From Gammaproteobacteria bacterium (lineage in GTDB: Bacteria; Pseudomonadota; Gammaproteobacteria; Pseudomonadales; Halieaceae), in the NCBI GenBank assembly GCA_030427485.1, contig JAUICG010000006.1:1-64000 (forward strand): 64,000 bases of DNA, in the 5' to 3' direction. The position numbers and the translations under genes are program-made. Below, in pieces: positions 9,002 through 16,949 of this stretch (positions within the stretch are counted from its first letter, which is position 1; every line of letters starts with the position of its first letter). Under the pieces are notes generated by a model that was not told the DNA's origin, did no database searches, and was given only the letters and a program-made list of their open reading frames with translations.

Positions 9002-10368
9002 GTCGCCGACCTCCCGGCACCGGAGCGCGGGTCAAACGCGTCGCGCACCAGGTCGGAAAACAAGTTGGCCGCCAGCACCAGCACGAACATGAAGAAAAAC
9101 GCGCCGCTCAGCGTCCACCACACCACCGGTTCCCGCGACAGCTCCGAACGCGCGCCGTTGATCATGTTGCCCCAGCTGGCCATATTGGGATCGATACCCA
9201 CGCCAATGTAGGACAGCACTGCTTCCGCCAGCACCAGTGCGCTGAAATCCAGCACGAAGGTAATCAGAATGATATGTGTGACGTTGGGCAGGATGTGGCG
9301 CACCAGTATGCGATGGTGGCTGACACCGAAAGCGTGCGCCGCCTGCACATAGCCGAGCTGGCTGATCTTGAGGGTCTCCGCGCGAATCAGGCGGCACAAC
9401 GACGACCAACTGGTGACACCGAGAATGAAACACAGGGCGAGAAAGCGTGCATCCGCTTTCTCCAGTCCAATGGAAAAGAAATCGGGATGCAGGTCGATGT
9501 ACACCTGGAACAACAGCACGGAGGCGGCAATCAGCAAGATACCGGGAATTGAACTGAGGGTGGTGTACAGGTACTGCACGACGTCATCCACCCACCCCTT
9601 GAAATAGCCCGCCATCACGCCCAGCGAAACCGCGATCGGCAACATGATCAGCGTCGCCAGCGTACCGAGCAGCACGCCAGTGCGTATACCCTTGATACTC
9701 TGGTAGGCAACATCGGCGCCGCCCAGGTCGGTACCCAGCACATGGTAATGGCGGCTCATACTCACCAGCCACACCGCCGAGCAGATCACCGCGGCCTGGG
9801 TGATCCAGGACGCGTGCCACGGGAAGGGACTGCGCCGCAGGAATGCCCACTGCAGTGCAATTGCCAGTACGGAAAACAACGCGCCCCACAGCAGGGCTGC
9901 GGCGGATTTCGCCAATACGTCGTCCCAGCGCTCGCCGGGGTGATCGAGATGACGCCCCGCGTGCTCCAGTGGCGGGAAATCCCGGTACGTCAGGCCATTG
10001 TCATCCTTCATATCCTGCTTCTCGAAGGAATCGAGCGCGAACGGCGCGGAATACGTGCGCTCGAAACGCTCGCCCATACCCCCCAGCATCACATCCAGCA
10101 CGCTGGTAACCTTGTTGCTGTAGAACACTTCACCCTCGGGTGAGCCGGCCACCGGTTCCAGCGCCCGGCGGAAGTGCAGCGAGTCCAGCAATGCGATGCC
10201 GACATACACCAGGATCAGCGTCATCGTAACCATGCCCAGCCGGGTACTGAACACCTCGCGCCAGTGTTCGCGTGTCTGCGGATCGCGCGCCAGGCGCAGG
10301 AAAAACACCGTCAACACGACAACCAGTAGAAAAATCAGCAGGTCCGACCACAGCAACAACGGCTTCAT
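8998..10368 (-). CDS. yejE: ABC transporter permease (YejE-like) with extended N-terminal part
   Basis: Inner-membrane permease of a peptide/microcin-C importer. The C-terminal about 260 residues carry the usual DppC/YejE features: the HVLGTDLGG entry motif, transmembrane helices, and the EAA-type cytoplasmic loop around AAHAFGVSHHRILVRHILPN. At 456 residues it is about 100 longer than I expect for YejE. The extra length lies before the GTD motif and contains additional hydrophobic helices around residues 8-25, 45-62, 155-175 and 190-205 plus a soluble loop. It is tightly coupled with 3 bp to yejB upstream and a 4-nt overlap with yejF. Confidence 0.9.
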   Translation of the reverse strand: MKPLLLWSDLLIFLLVVVLTVFFLRLARDPQTREHWREVFSTRLGMVTMTLILVYVGIALLDSLHFRRALEPVAGSPEGEVFYSNKVTSVLDVMLGGMGERFERTYSAPFALDSFEKQDMKDDNGLTYRDFPPLEHAGRHLDHPGERWDDVLAKSAAALLWGALFSVLAIALQWAFLRRSPFPWHASWITQAAVICSAVWLVSMSRHYHVLGTDLGGADVAYQSIKGIRTGVLLGTLATLIMLPIAVSLGVMAGYFKGWVDDVVQYLYTTLSSIPGILLIAASVLLFQVYIDLHPDFFSIGLEKADARFLALCFILGVTSWSSLCRLIRAETLKISQLGYVQAAHAFGVSHHRILVRHILPNVTHIILITFVLDFSALVLAEAVLSYIGVGIDPNMASWGNMINGARSELSREPVVWWTLSGAFFFMFVLVLAANLFSDLVRDAFDPRSGAGRSAT

Positions 10369-10371
10369 CGG

Positions 10372-11349
10372 CTAATCCAGCCGCAGCCTGGGGTCGGCCC
10401 AGGTATAGGAGATGTCGGTGAGGATCAATCCGACGATATACAGAATGGAGCCGATAAACACCATCGCGCGCACTATCGCGAAATCCTGCGAATTTATTGC
10501 GTCCAGCATATAACTGCCGAGTCCGGGAATGCCGAAAAACGATTCGATCAGCAGACCACCCATAAACAGGGAGGGTATAACGACCACCACGCCGGTGAGA
10601 ATCGGTATCAGCGCGTTGGGCAGGATGTGCCGGAACAGGATGCGAATTTCACTCGCTCCCTTGGCCCTGGCCGTGCGTACATAATCCTGGTTGGACTCTT
10701 CCAGGAACAGCGTCCGGTACCAGCGGGCGCCGGCGCCGATGCCCGCTATCACCCCCACCAGTACCGGCAACAGCAGGAATTTCCAGGGCTGGATCTCGCC
10801 ATTGAATCCGGATATCGGCACCAGTTTCCAGGTCTTCGCCACCAGGTACTGGCCACCGATAATGTAGAACAGGTAGGAAATCGACATCAATGCGACAAAT
10901 ACGAACACCGCCCAGCGGTCGAGTCGCGTGGCGTGAAACATCACCACCATCAGCGCCACGCAGATATTGACCCAGATACCCACCACGAAGGTCGGCAGGG
11001 CGACGGCCAGACTGGGCCACATGCGCGTGGACACATCGGTGGTGATATCGCGGCCGCTTTCCGAGCGGCCAAAGTCAAACGCGAACAGCTTTACCGATTT
11101 GGTGAAAAAAATTGTCTCGGTCAATGCGCCCGCGCCCTGCTCCTGCGAATTGAGAAACAGCGGCAGATCGTAGCCGTTCTTGCGCTTCCAGGCCTGCACG
11201 GCCTCGGGCGTCACGTACTTTTGACCGAGCTGCGAGACGGCCATATCGTCCGGCGAGTTCACCACGAAGAACAATATGAACGTCAGCAGATTGACGCCTA
11301 TCAGTATCGGTATCGCGTAGACCAGCCGCCTTACAATGTATGCGAACAT
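10372..11349 (-). CDS. yejB: ABC transporter permease (YejB-like)
   Basis: First permease of the peptide/microcin-C importer. I chose the ATG at 11349, which gives MFAYIVRRLVYAIPIL, the canonical start of DppB/YejB proteins, and lies 2 bp after the yejA stop; the longer frame would run into yejA. The 325-residue protein shows the N-terminal helix, the periplasmic loop, and the EAA loop in YVRTARAKGASEIRILFRH followed by the ILPNALIP region. It should pair with YejE to form the membrane channel. Confidence 0.92.
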   Translation of the reverse strand: MFAYIVRRLVYAIPILIGVNLLTFILFFVVNSPDDMAVSQLGQKYVTPEAVQAWKRKNGYDLPLFLNSQEQGAGALTETIFFTKSVKLFAFDFGRSESGRDITTDVSTRMWPSLAVALPTFVVGIWVNICVALMVVMFHATRLDRWAVFVFVALMSISYLFYIIGGQYLVAKTWKLVPISGFNGEIQPWKFLLLPVLVGVIAGIGAGARWYRTLFLEESNQDYVRTARAKGASEIRILFRHILPNALIPILTGVVVVIPSLFMGGLLIESFFGIPGLGSYMLDAINSQDFAIVRAMVFIGSILYIVGLILTDISYTWADPRLRLD

Positions 11350-11351
11350 CG

Positions 11352-13505
11352 CTATCCCCCCGTGTGCCTCGCGGTCGCGTTCTGGCGCCTGCGATACGCG
11401 ACGATCCCGGGCAGCAGCAGGCTGAGCAGCAGCACCACCGCGGCGTACAGCGGCCAGGTCACGGGCTGGTTCCACAGTGTCTGCATTCGTTCACGCTCGT
11501 CGGCGTCCACGCGTGTGTACTTGAGCGTGGCCTTGGAAATACCGTGGCGCTTGTTGTTGTGTACCCAGCTGTTGTTCAGGTAGATCTCCTTGGGATAGAA
11601 CGCGTACAGCCAAACCGCATCGCGGCGGTAGAGCTCCACCATACGCGCGACCAGTTCATCGCGCTCCGGGCCCGGCGGCAGCACGCGCATCTCGCGGAAC
11701 AACGCGTCGTACTCCTCGTTGGCGTAATTGGAATTGTTAGCGCCGTCGCATGCGCACTCCAGCGGACTTTCCGGGCCGTGCAGCAGGAACAGGAAGTTCT
11801 CCGGGTCCGGATAGTCCGCCAGCCAGCCATGCGAATAGATTTGCGTATTCCCGGTCAACAGTTTCTCGCGCGTGCGATTGAAGTCCGCCGGGCGAAACTC
11901 CACCTGTACCCCGATATCGGAGAACACCCGGTCGATCCAGTTCATGGAGGTATTGCTGATCGCCTGCGACTGCACATCGATGAATATCTTCAGCGGCTCG
12001 CCGGTGCGCGCATCGCGCCCGTTGGGATACCCGGCTTCCGCCAGCAGCTGGCGCGCGTACTCGATCGACTTGCGCCTGGGCTCGCCATCCACCCAGTCGT
12101 AGACATAGGGATTGATGCCGGCCTCGCCCTCCAGGTTACCGGGTATGCCCGGCGGTATCAGGTTGTGTGCGGCGATACCATTGCCCTTGTAGAAGACGTT
12201 CAGGTATTCCTCGGTCAGGAAGGCAATCTGCAGCGCCTGGCGCAGCTTGCGTTTTTCCTCCGTGTAACCTCCCACCACGGGATCGCGCATATTGAACCCG
12301 TAGTAGTACAGACCCGGCTTCACATCCGGCGACATCGTGATGTTGTGCTCCGCCAGTTCAGGCGACATTTCCACGCCGTCCGGACGCACCACGAAGGCCT
12401 GGTCAAACACCCCGGTGGTGTTGGAATGGACCTCGCCGGAGCGATCGTAGTAGCCCTGCATGAACTTGGTCCACAGCGACAACCCGGATTTTTCCAGGCG
12501 AAATACCGCCCGATCGATAAAGGGAACAGGCTTGCCCGCATCATCCAGGTTACCCGCCTCCAGATCGCCGGGAGCGCCCTCGACCGGAAAGAAATCCTCG
12601 TGATAGTTGGGATTGCGCTCCAGCACTATTTCACTGTTGGGGTCGTTCTTCACCATCATGAACGGACCGGAGCCCACCGGCCACCAGTCCAGCGTGAGAT
12701 TGCGATCGGCGAAACCGGGGTTGTGATAGAAGCGATCCACTTCCGGCGCCACGGGGGAAAAAAAGGGCATCGCCAACCAGTACACGAACTGCGGATAGCG
12801 GCCCTTGATGGTGATGGTCAGGGTGAGATCATCCACCACCTCAAGCCCCTCCATTGCGTATTCGTCGAGATCCAGCCAGTCGCCCCGGGGCAATGCCGCC
12901 ACGCGCTCGGAAAATTCCTTCATACCGACAATGTACTGTGACATAAAGCCCAGCATCGGCGATGCATTGACCGGGTCGGCGAGACGCTTGATGGCGTAGG
13001 CATAGTCGTTGGCGGTCACCGCCCGATCACCGGTCACGGGGAAATCGGGTATCTGCCTGAATTCGGCGCCCTGGGCCGCGTTCTCGAACAGGTACAGCGG
13101 CCCGCCCTGTTCATCGCGCGCGAACGCGGGGTGTGGCTGATAGCGCAGATCATCGCGCAATCGCAGCGTGTAGCGCGTAAAGGCCACCGCCGCGTCATCC
13201 TCCTCCACCGGCTGACCCCGGGCGTCGAGGTAGGTGACCTGCGGCGCGGACTCCAGCGCGCCCGGTATCAACTCGTAGGGCCGCTTGAGGAAGTGGTAGC
13301 TCATGGGCGGCTCATAGATCTGCATGATGAACAGCGATTCGTCCGTGGCATACGACAGCGCCGGGTCCAGGTGCTTGGGAGGCGCCGGCGACATCATCGA
13401 CTGGTAGGTCAGCCTGTCGTCCTGCGCAGGCGGATTGGGATTATTCCAGGGGGGCTCGCCGCAGGCTGCCAATGACAACAGCGCCAGGGTCGAAAGTACG
13501 CGCAT
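11352..13505 (-). CDS. yejA: ABC transporter substrate-binding lipoprotein (YejA-like, family 5)
   Basis: Extracytoplasmic peptide-binding component of the importer. I chose the ATG at 13505 because it is followed by a lipoprotein signal ending LSLAACGEPP, giving 717 residues. The body matches the family-5 SBP pattern seen in YejA, including DPALSYATDESLF and KSGLSLWTKFMQGYYDRSG. Unlike typical SBPs it ends with a predicted transmembrane helix (about 25 residues from the C-terminus, PLYAAVVLLLSLLLPGIVAY) and a short basic tail. It may thus be anchored at both ends. It is the first gene of the operon and diverges from the POT transporter. Confidence 0.88.
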   Translation of the reverse strand: MRVLSTLALLSLAACGEPPWNNPNPPAQDDRLTYQSMMSPAPPKHLDPALSYATDESLFIMQIYEPPMSYHFLKRPYELIPGALESAPQVTYLDARGQPVEEDDAAVAFTRYTLRLRDDLRYQPHPAFARDEQGGPLYLFENAAQGAEFRQIPDFPVTGDRAVTANDYAYAIKRLADPVNASPMLGFMSQYIVGMKEFSERVAALPRGDWLDLDEYAMEGLEVVDDLTLTITIKGRYPQFVYWLAMPFFSPVAPEVDRFYHNPGFADRNLTLDWWPVGSGPFMMVKNDPNSEIVLERNPNYHEDFFPVEGAPGDLEAGNLDDAGKPVPFIDRAVFRLEKSGLSLWTKFMQGYYDRSGEVHSNTTGVFDQAFVVRPDGVEMSPELAEHNITMSPDVKPGLYYYGFNMRDPVVGGYTEEKRKLRQALQIAFLTEEYLNVFYKGNGIAAHNLIPPGIPGNLEGEAGINPYVYDWVDGEPRRKSIEYARQLLAEAGYPNGRDARTGEPLKIFIDVQSQAISNTSMNWIDRVFSDIGVQVEFRPADFNRTREKLLTGNTQIYSHGWLADYPDPENFLFLLHGPESPLECACDGANNSNYANEEYDALFREMRVLPPGPERDELVARMVELYRRDAVWLYAFYPKEIYLNNSWVHNNKRHGISKATLKYTRVDADERERMQTLWNQPVTWPLYAAVVLLLSLLLPGIVAYRRRQNATARHTGG

Positions 13506-13625
13506 ACATCGGTGGGCGGCTGTCGTGTGATTGTTGGCTTTTTCGGCTCTCATTCGCTGTGCGGCCTGTTCGCAAGCGCGCAAGCATAACCTGTTGCCGC
13601 GCCGCGTGCACCCCGAAAAAGGGCC

Positions 13626-13653
13626 GCGACACACGCACATTAATACCTATAAT
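13626..13653 (+). promoter_or_regulatory. candidate sigma-70 promoter for the POT transporter
   Basis: A perfect -10 TATAAT lies at 13648-13653, and a -35-like GCGACA at 13626-13631 is separated from it by 16 bp. Transcription would begin near 13660, about 40 nt before the ATG at 13699. A good ribosome-binding site AAGGAG is at 13681-13686. The -35 match is weak. Confidence 0.45.
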
Positions 13654-13698
13654 GGATCGCTGCTGCCGCACATTCGACGAAAGGAGTCCGCAGCCACA

Positions 13699-15255
13699 AT
13701 GTCTATCGCCAATGCAGCGGTGTCGCCGCCAGTTTACGACACCGGCTTTCTCGGCCATCCGCGCGGACTGTTTGTCTGCTTCGCCACGGAATTGTGGGAG
13801 CGATTCTCGTTCTACGGCATGAAATTCCTGTTACTGCTCTACCTGACCAAGTATCACCTGTTCAGCGACAGCAACGGGCTCGAGGTGCTCGGCGGTTACG
13901 CCGCACTGGTCTACGCCATGCCGGTACTGGGTGGCCTGCTGGCCGATCGCTACCTCGGCATGCGAAAAGCCGTGATTTTCGGCGGCGTGCTGCTCGCGCT
14001 GGGCCACCTGGGCATGGCGCTGGAGGGCGAGCAGGCGCGCCTGGTCAATGGCCGTATCGAGCGCGACGACACTGCCTTGCAGGTCTTTTATTTCTCGCTG
14101 GCGCTGATCGTCATCGGGGTGGGTTTTCTCAAACCCAACATCTCTACCATCGTCGGCCGGCTCTACAGTACCGATGACCCGCGCCGCGACGCCGGCTTCA
14201 CGATTTTCTACATGGGCATCAATATCGGCGCCTTCACCGCCACCCTGCTGTGCGGCTACCTGGGTGAAACCTATGGCTGGCGGTACGGCTTCGGCGTCGC
14301 GGGTATCGGCATGGTGATTGGCCTGATCACGTTCCTGCAGGGACAGAAACACCTGCACGGGCTGGCCGAACCCCACGACAGCGCACTGCTGCTGCGCAAA
14401 TCCCCGCTGGGCCTCAGCGTGGAGCACACGATCTACCTCTGTGGTTTTCTCGCCGTGTTCGCCGCCTGGCAAATGCTGCAGTTCCACGGTGCGGTCGGCC
14501 TCACGCTGAACCTGCTTTCGGTGGCCGTGCTGATCGGCCTCGGCTGGTTCATCACCGTGCGGTGCTCGCCGGTCGAGCGCAGCCGCATGCTGGTACTGGT
14601 GATACTGACGATGTCCACCGTGGTGTTCTGGGCGCTGTTCGAGCAGGCGGCGGCATCGATGACGCTGTATGCCGACCGCGTGCTGGACCGCAACATTCTC
14701 GGCTGGGAGATGACGGCCTCGCAGTTTGGCTCGCTCAACGCGTTTTTTATTTTCCTGTTCGCGCCGCTGTTCGCCTGGTTGTGGATGTTTCTCGGACGGC
14801 GCGGCCTGGAGCCGAGCACTCCGGTCAAGTTCGCGCTGGGTATCGCCCAGGCCGGCCTGGGATTCGGCGCGCTGGTGCTCGGCGCTGCGACACCCGACGA
14901 AGCGGGCCTGGTGGCCGGCTACTGGATGATACTCGCCTACCTGCTGCACACCACCGGCGAACTTTGCCTGTCCCCGGTGGGCCTGTCCGCCGTCACCAAG
15001 CTGGCGGTGCCCGGCGTCGTCGGGGTAATGATGGGCTCCTGGTTCCTGGCCACCGCCTACTCCGAGTTCGTCGCGGTGCAACTGGCGAAACTGGCGGCGA
15101 TTGAAACCGTCAACGGCGCCGTGACGGACATCAGCGCCGCGCTGGCCAGTTACACAGAATTATTCACCGGCTTGCTCTACGTGGGTCTTGCCGTGGCGGC
15201 ATTCCTGTTGCTGCTGTCGCCGTTGCTGAAGAAAATGATGCATGGTATTCACTAG
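13699..15255 (+). CDS. POT-family proton-coupled oligopeptide transporter
   Basis: Inner-membrane di-/tripeptide:proton symporter of the POT/PTR2 family, 518 residues, the usual size of bacterial Dtp proteins. The first helix carries the POT signature ELWERFSFYGMK. GVGFLKPNISTIVG and a GINIGAF-containing helix follow in the order expected for the family. About 13-14 hydrophobic helices span the protein. The ATG at 13699 is supported by AAGGAG 12 nt upstream and by the start MSIANAAVSPPV leading directly to the first helix. It diverges from the yejABEF operon, so this locus appears devoted to peptide uptake. Confidence 0.92.
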   Translation: MSIANAAVSPPVYDTGFLGHPRGLFVCFATELWERFSFYGMKFLLLLYLTKYHLFSDSNGLEVLGGYAALVYAMPVLGGLLADRYLGMRKAVIFGGVLLALGHLGMALEGEQARLVNGRIERDDTALQVFYFSLALIVIGVGFLKPNISTIVGRLYSTDDPRRDAGFTIFYMGINIGAFTATLLCGYLGETYGWRYGFGVAGIGMVIGLITFLQGQKHLHGLAEPHDSALLLRKSPLGLSVEHTIYLCGFLAVFAAWQMLQFHGAVGLTLNLLSVAVLIGLGWFITVRCSPVERSRMLVLVILTMSTVVFWALFEQAAASMTLYADRVLDRNILGWEMTASQFGSLNAFFIFLFAPLFAWLWMFLGRRGLEPSTPVKFALGIAQAGLGFGALVLGAATPDEAGLVAGYWMILAYLLHTTGELCLSPVGLSAVTKLAVPGVVGVMMGSWFLATAYSEFVAVQLAKLAAIETVNGAVTDISAALASYTELFTGLLYVGLAVAAFLLLLSPLLKKMMHGIH

Positions 15256-15584
15256 TGTCCTGTACGATTAATTCGCATGATTTCAGAGCCTACTGAATGC
15301 TGCCCAGGAAGGCGCTCCCCGCAGGGAATACTGATTGTATTTACAGGGGGTGCAACGCAGCTGTTTAGCATTCTGTAAGCTCCCGGAGGGCGATAGCGGC
15401 AGGATGCAGGAGAATGTGGCTTGTACTCCTCACTGGGACCGTGTGGCGACAGGACGTCGCCACCCGAGCCTAGCCGGCCGCGCCTCCACATGGACGTGCG
15501 CTTTTTGGCGTGTCCCATTGAGGAGTACAAGTCACATTCTCCGTCAAGGGACTAATTGCAAAGCAAACCATCAGGAAAAAAATT
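15256..15584. other. 329-bp gene-free gap holding the third composite hairpin element
   Basis: This gap lies between two genes that both read on the plus strand. The last 40 bases hold the leader of the next gene; the element occupies 15409-15542. The first 150 bases show no clear terminator or promoter. Short open frames across the element are non-coding in my reading. Confidence 0.6.
15409..15542 (+). repeat. composite hairpin element, copy C
   Basis: Arms 15409-15438 and 15513-15542 are complementary over 30 positions: 28 Watson-Crick pairs, one G-U wobble and one C-U mismatch. The core at 15439-15512 is 74 nt, the longest of the three copies. It contains GGCGACAGGACGTCGCC, AGCCGGCCGCGCC and GTGCGCTTTTTGGCG. 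The arm sequence differs from copies A and B, except for an outer GGAGA shared with B and the GGGA/TCCC junctions. It sits in the same orientation as both flanking genes. Confidence 0.9.
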
Positions 15585-16835
15585 ATGGACAACCGCGACT
15601 TAGATGTAATTGTATGGGGCGCCACCGGCTTCACCGGCCAACTGGTAGCGGAATACCTGGCACAGACCTACGGCGTGGACGGTGATCTACGCTGGGCTAT
15701 CGCCGGGCGCAACCGCGACAAGCTGGAGGCGGTGCGAAGCGCCTGCCTGCCCGCAGCCCGGCGCGAAGAGCTGCCGATACTGCTGGCCGACAGCGACGAT
15801 GCCGATAGCCTGCTGACACTGGCGCGACAGACGCGGGTAGTGTGCACCACGGTCGGCCCCTATGCGAAATACGGCACACCGCTGGTGGCGGCCTGCGTGG
15901 AAGCCGGTACGCACTACTGCGACCTCACCGGCGAGGTGCAGTGGATGGCGCGAATCATTCCACAGTACCAGGATGCGGCTGAGGCGAGCGGCGCGCGCAT
16001 CGTCCACACCTGCGGCTTCGACTCCGTCCCGTTCGACATGGGCAACTGGTACCTGCAGCAGCAGATGCAGGAGCAGCACGGTGTCTACGCCCAGCGAGTA
16101 AAAGCGCGGGTCGGGCGCAATCGCGGCGCGGCGAGCGGCGGCACCATCGCCAGTGTGCTGAACATGATGGAGGAAGCCGGGCGCGACCCGTCGATCCGGC
16201 GCCAGGTCGCCAATCCCTACTCGCTGAATCCGGCAGGCGCGCCGACCGGCCAGGACGGGGCGGACCAGGCCGGCGCGGTCTACGATGAGGATTTCGGCCG
16301 CTGGACCTCGCCCTTCATCATGGCGGCCGTGAATACCCGCGTGGTACGCCGCAGCAATGCGCTGCTGGACTTTCCCTGGGGCGAGGCATTCCGCTACGAC
16401 GAGGCCACGCTGGAGCCCTCGCGCTACAAGGCCGTACGCAACAGTATCGCCGCTGCGGTCGGGATGGTAACGCTGGCATTGGGGCCGAGCCGCAAGCTGC
16501 TGCAACGCTTTCTGCCAAAGCCCGGCGAAGGACCCAGCCGGGAACAGCGCGAGGCCGGGTACTACGAGGTTTTCTTCCTCGGCAGGAATTCGCAGGATGA
16601 CTCAATGAACACCCTGGTGAAGGTCAGCGGCGATATGGATCCGGGCTACGGCTCCACCTCAAAAATGCTGGGTGAGGCGGCAGTATGCCTCGCCAGGGAC
16701 AAACTGAGCGCAGGCGGCGGCTTCTGGACACCCGCATCGGCGCTGGGAGCACCGTATCTGCAGCGTCTCATCGCCAGCGCCGGGCTGGGCTTTGAGTGTG
16801 TTGATCCCGCGCAAATCAGGAAGTTGCGCATTTAG
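15585..16835 (+). CDS. saccharopine dehydrogenase-like / trans-acting enoyl reductase family protein
   Basis: NAD(P)-binding Rossmann protein, 416 residues. The N-terminal VIVWGATGFTGQLVAEYL is the dinucleotide fold. RWAIAGRNRDKLEAV and CTTVGPYAKYGTPLVAAC are characteristic of the saccharopine-dehydrogenase-like family that includes mycobacterial trans-acting enoyl reductases. The cysteine region HTCGFDSVPFDMG is also family-typical. The enzyme is unlikely to make lysine; in bacteria this branch is usually tied to lipid or polyketide reduction, but the substrate is not shown by sequence. The ATG at 15585 lies 42 bp after a hairpin element. Confidence 0.82.
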   Translation: MDNRDLDVIVWGATGFTGQLVAEYLAQTYGVDGDLRWAIAGRNRDKLEAVRSACLPAARREELPILLADSDDADSLLTLARQTRVVCTTVGPYAKYGTPLVAACVEAGTHYCDLTGEVQWMARIIPQYQDAAEASGARIVHTCGFDSVPFDMGNWYLQQQMQEQHGVYAQRVKARVGRNRGAASGGTIASVLNMMEEAGRDPSIRRQVANPYSLNPAGAPTGQDGADQAGAVYDEDFGRWTSPFIMAAVNTRVVRRSNALLDFPWGEAFRYDEATLEPSRYKAVRNSIAAAVGMVTLALGPSRKLLQRFLPKPGEGPSREQREAGYYEVFFLGRNSQDDSMNTLVKVSGDMDPGYGSTSKMLGEAAVCLARDKLSAGGGFWTPASALGAPYLQRLIASAGLGFECVDPAQIRKLRI

Positions 16836-16949
16836 ACTGTCGCTCCCGCAGTGGCAACTATTCAACACTGGCGACACTGGTAAAGCACTGCAAAACCTCG
16901 TACATTTCCCGGTAAAAGTTATAAAAGCACAGGGGCAATCGGGCGCGGG

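Noticed and set aside
11340..12941. Long plus-strand frame opposite yejA
   Set aside because: Antisense shadow without domain; yejA has a lipobox and family-5 binding-protein motifs.
4005..15542. Elements as a known insertion sequence or CRISPR array
   Set aside because: No transposase or cas gene, no direct-repeat spacing and only three dispersed copies in mixed orientation.
15252..15685. Open frames across hairpin element C
   Set aside because: They share the same repeat-derived fragment with the frames over A and B, with no upstream ribosome-binding site; repeat-derived, not coding.
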